Source of the DNA: BS750m-G77 sp043797735
GTDB taxonomy: Bacteria > Omnitrophota > Gorgyraeia > Gygaellales > Profunditerraquicolaceae
Assembly (NCBI GenBank): GCA_043797735.1
Contig: JAZDPH010000005.1
Coordinates: forward strand, 1-9,555
Length of the DNA: 9,555 nucleotides
Direction: 5' to 3'
Positions 1-6,310 of the stretch are shown in pieces. The notes below the pieces were generated by a model that was given only the letters and a program-made list of their open reading frames with translations, searched no databases and was not told the DNA's origin. A program made the position numbers and the translations under genes. Positions within the stretch are counted from its first letter, which is position 1, and every line of letters starts with the position of its first letter.

Positions 1-351
1 TACAATGCAGGGGACGCCGTAAAATACAACCGCCGCAAAGGCGTTGACTAACCTGTCTTGGCCCACCTGAGCAGGCTTGCGGTAAAGATTCTTTATCGGC
101 ACACGGATCTGTTTACCTATTATATAGGGCTTCCTGCCCAAGAGGCGTGTTAAGTCCTTCTTCAGGGCTAAGGTTAAAGCAGGCACCACGCTGCAGATTA
201 CTGCATCAGAGATGCTGATTTTACCCAAAGCCCCGGACAGCCGCTTTCTGCTGTATTGACAGGTGGGGATAGCAAACCTTCTCCATACCCTCTTGCCCTG
301 AAAAATCCCGAAAGATATATTGGTGTTGCCGATATCGATAGCTAATAACAT
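1..351 (-). CDS. coaX: Type III pantothenate kinase, N-terminal part (cut by window edge)
   Basis: Phosphorylates pantothenate with ATP in the first step of coenzyme A synthesis, in the cytoplasm. I translated the strand by eye: 117 codons are open from ATG at 351 to the window edge. The protein begins MLLAIDIGNTNISFGIF, the phosphate-binding DxGNT motif of the CoaX branch of the ASKHA fold. Around residues 94-105 it has QVGQDRLVNAFA, matching the family's conserved G-x-DR-x-x-N segment. The family is about 255 residues, so a bit less than half is present and the second phosphate motif lies outside. The start is fixed by the DxGNT motif close to the N-terminus, but no Shine-Dalgarno is visible: the leader is repeat sequence. 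coaX is often found near nadC in bacteria, which agrees with nadC two genes upstream here. Confidence 0.93.
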   Translation of the reverse strand, partial: MLLAIDIGNTNISFGIFQGKRVWRRFAIPTCQYSRKRLSGALGKISISDAVICSVVPALTLALKKDLTRLLGRKPYIIGKQIRVPIKNLYRKPAQVGQDRLVNAFAAVVFYGVPCIV

Positions 352-360
352 AAATAATCA

Positions 361-430
361 GGTTAAGGTTAAGGATGAGGATTAGGATGAGGTTAAGACT
401 CTACTTATCCTTAACCTTATCCTTAACCTT
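361..430. repeat. Hairpin repeat with 6-nt periodic arms between uvrB and coaX
   Basis: The left arm carries GGTTAAGGTTAAGGAT (361-376) and the right arm carries ATCCTTAACCTT (407-418) followed by ATCCTTAACC (419-428). Positions 365-376 and 407-418 are a perfect 12-bp inverted repeat, and the right arm also offers a second register. On the coding strand one arm alternates AAGGTT and AAGGAT, and the other steps in 6-nt units such as TTAACC, TCATCC and TAATCC. The element overlaps the end of uvrB, supplying its last codon and its TAA stop (425-423), and reaches to about 10 nt before the coaX ATG. There is no T-run after the stem, so it is not a standard intrinsic terminator. Confidence 0.8.
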
Positions 431-2402
431 TTATAATAAAATCTCTTTTAATTTCCTCAATTTTATCTCTCAACTCCGCCGCTTTCTCAAATTGCAGGTT
501 CCTGGCAGCCAGTTCCATTTCGTATTCTAACTCGGATATATATTTATTCAACTCATATTCGTCCTTGTCCTGGCCGGTTAAGCCCTGCACAAATACCTCT
601 GCTTCCTGCAAATCTTCAATGCCCTCTTTAATCGCCTTCTGGATTGAGCGCGGAGAGATGTTGTTTTTCCTGTTGAATTCCAGCTGAATCTTTCTGCGGC
701 GGCTGCTTTCGGAGATCGCCTTTTTCATTGAGCCGGTGACGGTATCGGCATACATAATTACCGCCCCGTTAATATTGCGTGCCGCCCGTCCGGCAACCTG
801 AATCAGGCTGGTTGCCGAGCGCAAAAACCCTTCCTTGTCGGCATCCAAAATAGCCACCAGGGAAACCTCGGGCAAATCCAGCCCCTCCCTTAACAGGTTT
901 ATCCCCACCAGGCAGTCAAACTGCCTCTCTCTTAATGCCCGCAGGATTTTGGAGCGCTCAATAGTCTTAATCTCCGAATGCAGGTATTTTACCCTAAGCC
1001 CCTTCTCCTTTAAATAATTGGTTAAATCCTCGCTCATTCTTTTAGTCAGGGTAGTTACCAGGGTTCTTTCGTTATTTTTCGCCCGTTTCTTTATCTCTTC
1101 TATCAAATCATCCAGCTGATTTTCCGTAGGCCTGACTGAAATCTGCGGGTCGGCTAAGCCCGTGGGGCGGATTAACTGTTGAATTACCTTGCCCCGGCTC
1201 TTTTTAATCTCATAATCGGCGGGCGTAGCCGAAACAAAAACCACCCCTTTTACCAGCTTGCTAAACTCCTCAAATTTTAAAGGCCGGTTATCCAGGCAAG
1301 AGGGCAGGCGAAAGCCATATTTAACTAATGTCTCCTTGCGGGCGCGGTCGCCTTCGTACATCCCGCGTATCTGCGGGACGGTAACATGCGACTCATCAAT
1401 AATCGTCAGGAAATCCCCCGGAAAATAATCCATCATCGAATAGGGCCGAGAGCCTTCAGGCCTCCCCGAGAGGTGGCGCGAATAATTCTCAATACCGTGG
1501 CAGTAACCGATCTCCTTAAGCATCTCCATATCATAATTGGTGCGGGACGCAAGGCGCTGTGCCTCCAGCAATTTATTTTTACTCTTTAAATATTGAAGTT
1601 GCTGCCCTAATTCCTCTTTTATGCCGCCTATCGCCGCATCAATTCTGTCTTGGGAGACGATAAAGTGCTTAGCGGGGTATACCGCTATTTTTTCCAGGGG
1701 CTGGAGGGCCTTGCCGGAAACCGGATTTATCCAGCTGAGTTTCTCAATCCTGTCGCCGAATAACTCTATGCGCAGGGCCTTTTCCTGATACGAGGGAAAA
1801 ACCTCCAGGCAGTCGCCCCTTACGCGCAGCCTCCCTCTCACAAATTCATAGTCATTACGTTCGTATTGAATCCGGATAAACCTTTTAATTAACTCTTCGC
1901 GGGAAACCTCTTCTTTCTTCTGCAAAAAAACCAGCAGTTCGCGGTAATCCTGAGGGTCTCCCAGGTTATAAATACAGGATACCGAGGCTATGATAATAAC
2001 GTCATTTCTGGCCATTAACGATGTAGTGGATGAAAGGCGCAGGCGGTCCAGGCGCTCGTTAATGGAAGAATCTTTTTCTATATAGGTGTCGGTAGAGGGT
2101 ATGTATGCCTCCGGCTGGTAATAATCGTAATAACTGACAAAATACTCAACCGCATTATGCGGAAAAAATTCCCTGAATTCCGAGTATAATTGCGCGGCCA
2201 GCGTCTTATTATGGGATATAATGAGGGCGGGAAGGTTAATTTTGGCGATTGCATTCGCCAGGGCGAAGGTTTTTCCTGAACCGGTTACCCCCAGAAGAGT
2301 CTGGTATCTGCTGCCGGAGGCAACTGACTTGGTTAATTCTTTTATTGCCCGGGGCTGGTCGCCGCAGGGCTTATATCCGGAGACAAGTTTGAAACGTTCC
2401 AT
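423..2402 (-). CDS. uvrB: UvrABC excinuclease subunit B
   Basis: Damage-verification helicase of bacterial nucleotide excision repair: it receives damaged DNA from UvrA and recruits UvrC. The protein has 659 residues, the normal length. Visible parts in order: Walker A GVTGSGKT (38-45); the beta-hairpin that inserts between DNA strands, starting YYDYYQPEAY (91-100); Walker B DESH (336-339); helicase motif V region INLLREGLDLPE (501-512); motif VI QVAGRAARN (535-543); and a C-terminal UVR coiled coil (about 622-656) that contacts UvrC. The start is set by the family's typical opening, MxxFKLVSGYKPxGDQP. Another ATG at 2407 is out of frame. No Shine-Dalgarno precedes the ATG because repeat sequence runs almost up to it. 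The stop codon lies inside the next repeat. No uvrA or uvrC is in view. Confidence 0.98.
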   Translation of the reverse strand: MERFKLVSGYKPCGDQPRAIKELTKSVASGSRYQTLLGVTGSGKTFALANAIAKINLPALIISHNKTLAAQLYSEFREFFPHNAVEYFVSYYDYYQPEAYIPSTDTYIEKDSSINERLDRLRLSSTTSLMARNDVIIIASVSCIYNLGDPQDYRELLVFLQKKEEVSREELIKRFIRIQYERNDYEFVRGRLRVRGDCLEVFPSYQEKALRIELFGDRIEKLSWINPVSGKALQPLEKIAVYPAKHFIVSQDRIDAAIGGIKEELGQQLQYLKSKNKLLEAQRLASRTNYDMEMLKEIGYCHGIENYSRHLSGRPEGSRPYSMMDYFPGDFLTIIDESHVTVPQIRGMYEGDRARKETLVKYGFRLPSCLDNRPLKFEEFSKLVKGVVFVSATPADYEIKKSRGKVIQQLIRPTGLADPQISVRPTENQLDDLIEEIKKRAKNNERTLVTTLTKRMSEDLTNYLKEKGLRVKYLHSEIKTIERSKILRALRERQFDCLVGINLLREGLDLPEVSLVAILDADKEGFLRSATSLIQVAGRAARNINGAVIMYADTVTGSMKKAISESSRRRKIQLEFNRKNNISPRSIQKAIKEGIEDLQEAEVFVQGLTGQDKDEYELNKYISELEYEMELAARNLQFEKAAELRDKIEEIKRDFIIKG

Positions 2403-2407
2403 AACAT

Positions 2408-2531
2408 AAACGCGGATTATCGCAAATCAAACGCGGATTATCGCAGATAAATGTGCGACCATCTGCGTGTCCCGACGAAAAGTCGGGATCCCGACAAAAT
2501 CGTCGGGACAATCTGCGAAAATCTGCGTTAA
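2408..2531. repeat. Composite intergenic repeat (21-bp direct repeat plus ATCTGCG copies)
   Basis: This fills nearly the whole nadC-uvrB gap. AAACGCGGATTATCGCA occurs twice with a 21-bp period (2408-2428 and 2429-2448). ATCTGCG then occurs at 2461, 2511 and 2521, so copies lie on both sides of a separate palindrome at 2469-2509. CGCAGAT, the reverse complement of ATCTGCG, occurs at 2442-2448, so the outer parts also form an imperfect inverted repeat. The left edge comes within 6 nt of the uvrB ATG. I see no open reading frame, promoter match or T-rich terminator here. Confidence 0.8.
2469..2509. repeat. Nested palindrome that can fold as one cruciform or two hairpins
   Basis: The outer arms GTCCCGACGA (2469-2478) and TCGTCGGGAC (2500-2509) are perfect inverted copies. 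Between them lies a perfect 14-bp palindrome, GTCGGGATCCCGAC (2482-2495), with A-rich spacers on each side. CCCGAC/GTCGGG pairs can instead form two side-by-side hairpins with 5-6 nt loops. The structure is nearly symmetric, so it forms on either strand. It has no T-tract and sits inside the ATCTGCG repeat. Confidence 0.85.
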
Positions 2532-2541
2532 AAATGTTCTT

Positions 2542-3426
2542 TTAATCTGTTATATCAAGGCTCATATCCACGGCCTTAATGGAATGGGTTAGTTCCCCGA
2601 TGGAAATAATATCCACGCCGCAGGCGGCAACCTGCTTTACATTCTCTATGCTAACGCCGCCGGAGGCCTCCAGTTTTGTAGGCGGATGATGGCCTTTAAA
2701 CTCAGTTTTGTTCCTGATACTAACCGCCTCTTTCATATCGGCAAGGTTCATATTATCCAGCATAATTACGTCGGGCTTAAAACGAAGGGCATGCCTGAAC
2801 TCATCCAGATTCTGCACCTCTATCTCAATCTTAAATCCCTTAGGCACGCTGGGCAGTTTATCGTAACCTTCGGTAACTTTAATATGGTTATCTTTAATCA
2901 GGAGCATCTCATCCAGCCCTAGCCTGTGGCTGTAGCCGCCGCCAATCCTGACCGCATACTTCTGCAATTCCCTCAGGCCCGGGAGGGTCTTTCTGGTATC
3001 GGTTATTTTTACCTTGTAAGGCTTAACCTGCATAACATACTCTTTGGTTTTGGTGGATATTCCGGAGAGCATGCTTAACAGGTTTAACGCCACCCTCTCC
3101 GCGCTTAAAATACTGCCTGCCTTTCCGGAAACCCTCGCCAGGGGCCTTTTCTTTTTAATTAAAGAGCCCTCCTTAACCTGTGCCTCAAACTTGGTATTGG
3201 CATCTACCAGCTTAAACGCCCTCTCGGCGGCCTTGAGGCCGCAGACTACGCACTCCTGCTTCAGGAGGATATTAGCCGTAGTGATTTTATCCTTCGGTAT
3301 GGTAAGCTGCGTGGTAATATCGCCCTTTCCTATATCTTCTATAAGGGCGCGGCGGATAACCTGGTCTAATTTCAACGGGTCTAATGCCGGCTTCTTTTCC
3401 GAAAGAAAGCTTTTATCTGAATCCAT
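2542..3426 (-). CDS. nadC: Nicotinate-nucleotide pyrophosphorylase (quinolinate phosphoribosyltransferase)
   Basis: Converts quinolinate and PRPP to nicotinate mononucleotide, CO2 and PPi, the step where de novo NAD synthesis joins the common route; cytoplasmic. The 294-residue protein has the family's N-terminal alpha/beta part (LxxxDIGxGDIT at about 27-38) and the alpha/beta barrel. Motifs include TDTRKTLPGLR (142-152), the GGGYSHRLGL segment (162-171), KDNH (178-181), EVQ (203-205), LDN (223-225) and EASGG (253-257). The ATG at 3426 is supported by GGAGG 9 nt upstream. This gives about 15-20 residues before the conserved core, slightly long for the family. The gene overlaps the 3' end of valS by 14 bp, so the two are very likely co-transcribed and translationally coupled. 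No nadA or nadB is in view. Confidence 0.97.
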   Translation of the reverse strand: MDSDKSFLSEKKPALDPLKLDQVIRRALIEDIGKGDITTQLTIPKDKITTANILLKQECVVCGLKAAERAFKLVDANTKFEAQVKEGSLIKKKRPLARVSGKAGSILSAERVALNLLSMLSGISTKTKEYVMQVKPYKVKITDTRKTLPGLRELQKYAVRIGGGYSHRLGLDEMLLIKDNHIKVTEGYDKLPSVPKGFKIEIEVQNLDEFRHALRFKPDVIMLDNMNLADMKEAVSIRNKTEFKGHHPPTKLEASGGVSIENVKQVAACGVDIISIGELTHSIKAVDMSLDITD

Positions 3427-6310
3427 CTCTGATCGCCTCCATTCTTTTAAATACTTCCCGAAGCTCTTTTAATTTCGCCTGTTCGCCCTCTATTATTTCG
3501 CGGGGCGCTTTTTTAACGAAATTGCCGTTTCCCAGCAGTTTCTCCTTTGACTTTATCTCTGCCTGCGCCTTTTCTATCTTCTGGCGAAGCCTTTGTTGTT
3601 GTTTCTCTATATCCGTAATTCCGGCTAAGGGAATTACTATATGCATATCTTTTAGCGCTGCCTCAAACGTGCCCGGCCTTTTCTTGAATACTTGGGCAAA
3701 TGTAAGAGAACTCAACCTCGCCAGGTTCCTGATATGAACTGCCATATCTTGCAAAAACTCTCTTTGCGGCTGGCTGCTTAGGATAACTTCGGCGTTTATT
3801 TTATCCTGCGCCGGTATCTCCAGCTCCTGCCGCATATTCCTGATCGCCGTAATCAACTCGATCAGGCCCTCCATCTGAACCTCTGCTTTCTTATCAATAA
3901 TCTGCTCCTCTAGGCGCGGCCAGGGCTGAGTCATTATACTGCTATCGACAGAGACTCCTCCCTCAGGCGACAATCCCTGCAGCCTCTGCCATAACTCTTC
4001 CGTAATAAACGGCATAAAAGGATGCAGAACCCTTAAGAATTTCTCCAGCACCTTATATAAAACTACTCGCGTATTCCTGTGGACTGTGGACTGCTTGCCC
4101 TGAGCGAAGTCGAAGGGTGGACTGTCAACTAGAATTGGCTTTGCCAATTCTAAATACCAGTCACAGAATTCATGCCAGAAGAAGCCGTAGAGCAGATTAG
4201 CGGCCTCGTTGAATTTATAAGCCGCCAGGCTCTTATCCAGCTCCTTTAACACCGAATAAAAACGGCTTAAGATCCAGCGGTTGACGATATCCAGGTCCTC
4301 AGAAATGGGGACAGTCCCCTGCCCCTCGACTGCGCTCGGGGTAAACGGGGACTGTTCCTGTTTCTGATCTAAATTCATTAAAATAAACCTTGAGGCATTC
4401 CAGATCTTATTGGCAAAGTTCCTGCCCTGTTCAAAGCGCTCCTTTGAGAGAAATACATCCTGCCCCTGCGCGGTAATAGAGATCAGGCTGAAACGCAAGG
4501 CATCTGCCCCGTATTCATTGATAATATCCAGCGGGTCAATTATATTGCCGAGGGACTTAGACATCTTCTTGCCTTCAATATCGCGTACCGTGCCGTGGAT
4601 ATAGACGTCCTTAAAAGGCGCCTCCTTCATAAACTCAAATCCCGCCATAATCATCCGCGCTACCCAGAAAAAGATTATCTCCGGCGCCGTCACTAGCACA
4701 GATGTCGGATAAAAATAACCAATGTCCTGCTTACCGAGGGACGAGGGACGAGGGACGAGGGACGATTCATCCTTCATCCCTCTTCCTTCGTCCTTCGTAA
4801 CAAAAGGCCAGCCAAATGTAGCAAACGGCCAGAGCCAGGAGGAAAACCAGGTGTCCAGCACATCTTCATCCTGATAAATATCAACCGAACCGCACACCGG
4901 GCATTTTTGAGGCTTTGTTCTTGAAACAATAATTCCTTTGCAGTTCGTAGTTCGTAGTTCGTAGTTCGTAGTCTTCGTTTTTACTGCCGACTCTGGACTA
5001 TGAACTATGAACTCGCCTGCCTGTTTCTGGCAATTACGGCAGTAATAAACAGGCAGACGATGCCCCCACCAAATCTGCCTGGATATGCACCAATCCCGGA
5101 TCTCCTCCATCCAGTTAAGGTAAACCTTGTCCCAGCGCTTAGGGTGAAATTTTATCTTTCCCTTTTTCACCGCCTCTATAGCCGGCTTGGCTAAGGGTTT
5201 CATTTTTACAAACCACTGACGGGAAAGATACGGCTCAATGATGGTGTGACAGCGATAACAATGCCCCGCGGATAATTCATGCGGCTCTATCCTTTCAATG
5301 AGCCCCTTTTCTTTCAAATCTTCAAGTATAACCTCCCTTGCCTCGAACCTGTCCATATCCTTATAATCTCCGGCAAATTCATTCATCCTGCCGTCAGGAT
5401 GCATCACATTGACAAAGTCCAGATGATGCTTTACCCCTATTTCGTAATCATTAGGGTCATGGGCAGGGGTTACCTTGACTGCCCCGGTGCCGAATTTTAT
5501 ATCAACCATTGTATCAGCGATTATCTTTATCTCTCTATTGACCAAAGGTAAAATCAACGCCCTGCCGACAAGATGCTTGTACCTTTTGTCTTTCGGATTT
5601 ACCGCAACAGCCGTATCCCCCAGCATCGTTTCCGGCCGCGTCGTTGCAACTACAATATATTCTTTTTGTTTTGGATTTTGGATTTCTTCTTTCAAGGGGT
5701 ACCTTATATAATAAAGATTCCCCTGCAATTGCCGGTGCGGCGACTCTTCGTCGGAAAGGGCGGTCTGGCAGCGCGGGCACCAATTAATGATATAGCTTCC
5801 GCGATAAATAAGCTTTTTTTCATAGAGGCGGACGAATACATCTTTAACCGATTCAGAATATCCTTCATCCATAGTAAAGCGCAGGCGGCCCCAGTCACAG
5901 GATGACCCCAGTTTTTTAAGCTGGTGGATAATGGTAGAGCCATATTGCTCTCTCCATTGCCAGACGCGCTCAATAAATTTGTCTCGCCCTAAATCCTGCC
6001 GCTTAAAGCCCTCTTTGGCAATTTGTTTCTCAACTACATTTTGAGTGGCGATGCCGGCGTGATCCGTCCCCGGCATCCAGAGGGACTCATCCTGCCTCAT
6101 CCGGTGATAACGGATGAGTATATCCTGAATGGTATTATTTAAGGCATGGCCCATATGCAGGATTCCCGTAACATTAGGCGGTGGTATAACTATAGAGAAA
6201 GGCTTCTTATCGGGGCGGGGTTTTGCGGAAAATAAATTCTTTTCCTCCCAGTACTTATACCACTTATCCTCAGCCTCTTTGGGATTGTAACGGGTAGGTA
6301 TTTCATTCAC
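3413..6310 (-). CDS. valS: Valyl-tRNA synthetase with four in-frame repeat insertions
   Basis: Charges tRNA-Val with valine and edits mischarged threonine. The 965-residue class Ia enzyme shows PPPNVTGILHMGH (43-55, the HIGH signature), GTDHAG (81-86), a CP1 editing domain opening with TTRPETMLGDTAV (223-235), CxxC pairs at 178/181, 351/354, 424/427 and 470/473 (zinc-knuckle type), DWCISRQIWWGHRLP (406-420), DVLDTWFSS (483-491), KMSKS (582-586), an anticodon-binding domain with FCDWYLELAKP (715-725), and a C-terminal coiled coil (about 898-960). The start is GTG at 6310: a stop lies six codons upstream, AGAAGG sits 6 nt before it, and the next in-frame Met is within the HIGH motif. The family is usually near 880-900 residues; the excess is mostly four repeat-encoded loops near residues 433-457, 504-526, 651-669 and 729-745. 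All catalytic motifs are intact, so the enzyme is presumably active. Confidence 0.98.
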   Translation of the reverse strand: MNEIPTRYNPKEAEDKWYKYWEEKNLFSAKPRPDKKPFSIVIPPPNVTGILHMGHALNNTIQDILIRYHRMRQDESLWMPGTDHAGIATQNVVEKQIAKEGFKRQDLGRDKFIERVWQWREQYGSTIIHQLKKLGSSCDWGRLRFTMDEGYSESVKDVFVRLYEKKLIYRGSYIINWCPRCQTALSDEESPHRQLQGNLYYIRYPLKEEIQNPKQKEYIVVATTRPETMLGDTAVAVNPKDKRYKHLVGRALILPLVNREIKIIADTMVDIKFGTGAVKVTPAHDPNDYEIGVKHHLDFVNVMHPDGRMNEFAGDYKDMDRFEAREVILEDLKEKGLIERIEPHELSAGHCYRCHTIIEPYLSRQWFVKMKPLAKPAIEAVKKGKIKFHPKRWDKVYLNWMEEIRDWCISRQIWWGHRLPVYYCRNCQKQAGEFIVHSPESAVKTKTTNYELRTTNCKGIIVSRTKPQKCPVCGSVDIYQDEDVLDTWFSSWLWPFATFGWPFVTKDEGRGMKDESSLVPRPSSLGKQDIGYFYPTSVLVTAPEIIFFWVARMIMAGFEFMKEAPFKDVYIHGTVRDIEGKKMSKSLGNIIDPLDIINEYGADALRFSLISITAQGQDVFLSKERFEQGRNFANKIWNASRFILMNLDQKQEQSPFTPSAVEGQGTVPISEDLDIVNRWILSRFYSVLKELDKSLAAYKFNEAANLLYGFFWHEFCDWYLELAKPILVDSPPFDFAQGKQSTVHRNTRVVLYKVLEKFLRVLHPFMPFITEELWQRLQGLSPEGGVSVDSSIMTQPWPRLEEQIIDKKAEVQMEGLIELITAIRNMRQELEIPAQDKINAEVILSSQPQREFLQDMAVHIRNLARLSSLTFAQVFKKRPGTFEAALKDMHIVIPLAGITDIEKQQQRLRQKIEKAQAEIKSKEKLLGNGNFVKKAPREIIEGEQAKLKELREVFKRMEAIRDGFR
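3436..3440 (-). promoter_or_regulatory. Ribosome binding site of nadC
   Basis: GGAGG on the minus strand, 9 nt before the nadC ATG and inside the valS coding sequence. It decides the nadC start, since no other ATG lies near the beginning of the conserved core. Confidence 0.8.
4079..4126. repeat. In-frame repeat insertion in valS (GTGGACT copies around a 20-bp core)
   Basis: Three copies of the 7-mer GTGGACT (4079, 4086, 4117) surround a palindrome-like core at 4098-4117, CCCTTCGACTTCGCTCAGGG on the minus strand. In valS it encodes residues 729-745, including FDFAQGK, between the conserved ELAKPIL segment and the next conserved helix LYKVLEKFLR. That linker is variable in length in the family. 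The core also occurs at 4322-4341 in the opposite orientation. Confidence 0.8.
4307..4358. repeat. In-frame repeat insertion in valS (GGGACAGTCCCC arms around a 20-bp core)
   Basis: The arms GGGACAGTCCCC (4308-4319) and GGGGACTGTTCC (4347-4358) are inverted copies with one mismatch. They enclose the core CCCCTCGACTGCGCTCGGGG (4322-4341), 17 of 20 identical to the core at 4098-4117 read from the other strand. It encodes valS residues about 651-669, including TPSAVEGQG, in the variable stretch between NASRFILMN and the conserved RWIL segment. The reading frame stays open. Confidence 0.82.
4735..4799. repeat. In-frame repeat insertion in valS (four tandem CGAGGGA units plus an opposing arm)
   Basis: CGAGGGA is repeated four times without interruption (4735-4762). 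It is followed by a pyrimidine-rich arm that also steps in 7-nt units (TTCATCC, TTCATCC, CTCTTCC, TTCGTCC; 4766-4793). The arms are imperfectly complementary. It encodes valS residues about 505-526, including DEGRGMKDESSLVPRPSSL, between the conserved LGWP-like segment (here FGWP) and YFYPTSVLV. Other valyl-tRNA synthetases have only a short linker there. Confidence 0.85.
4943..5013. repeat. In-frame repeat insertion in valS (four tandem GTTCGTA units plus an opposing arm)
   Basis: GTTCGTA is repeated four times (4943-4970). GTTCGTAGTTCGTAGTC (4957-4973) pairs over 17 positions with GACTATGAACTATGAAC (4996-5012) if two G-T pairs are allowed, leaving a 22-nt loop. On the valS mRNA strand those two positions become A-C mismatches. 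It encodes valS residues about 433-457, including TTNYELRTTN. It lies between the two CxxC pairs of a zinc knuckle (C424/C427 and C470/C473), lengthening the loop between them. Confidence 0.85.
5017..5056. repeat. Perfect 10-bp inverted repeat inside valS
   Basis: CTGCCTGTTT (5017-5026) and AAACAGGCAG (5047-5056) are perfect inverted copies with a 20-nt loop that includes the codons of the CxxC pair at valS residues 424-427. It is immediately next to the GTTCGTA insertion. The arm at 5047-5056 encodes the conserved LPVYY region and is surely native; the other arm may belong to the insertion. Chance is possible. Confidence 0.5.

Noticed and set aside
2408..2531. tRNA or small RNA gene in the nadC-uvrB gap
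   Set aside because: No cloverleaf or other known fold; the palindromes are explained by repeats.
3044..3737. Plus-strand open frames of 117-142 codons over the nadC/valS junction
   Set aside because: They lie wholly antisense to two well-conserved genes, overlap each other, and show no domain-like pattern or ribosome binding site.
3960..3990. Possible fifth insertion in valS (SPEGGVSVDSS region)
   Set aside because: The stretch is slightly long for the linker before the conserved QPWP segment, but the DNA shows no tandem or inverted repeat.
4131..4151. Perfect 9-bp hairpin AGAATTGGC/GCCAATTCT in valS
   Set aside because: It falls in the conserved ELAKPIL codons, so protein constraint explains the sequence; likely coincidence despite lying next to an insertion.
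4735..4970. Tandem 7-mers as a CRISPR array
   Set aside because: Units are contiguous 7-mers with no spacers and lie inside an intact coding frame.
5475..5973. Open frames of 78-110 codons on both strands within the first third of valS
   Set aside because: Off-frame shadows of the valS editing and CP1 region; composition follows the valS codons and no family is recognisable.
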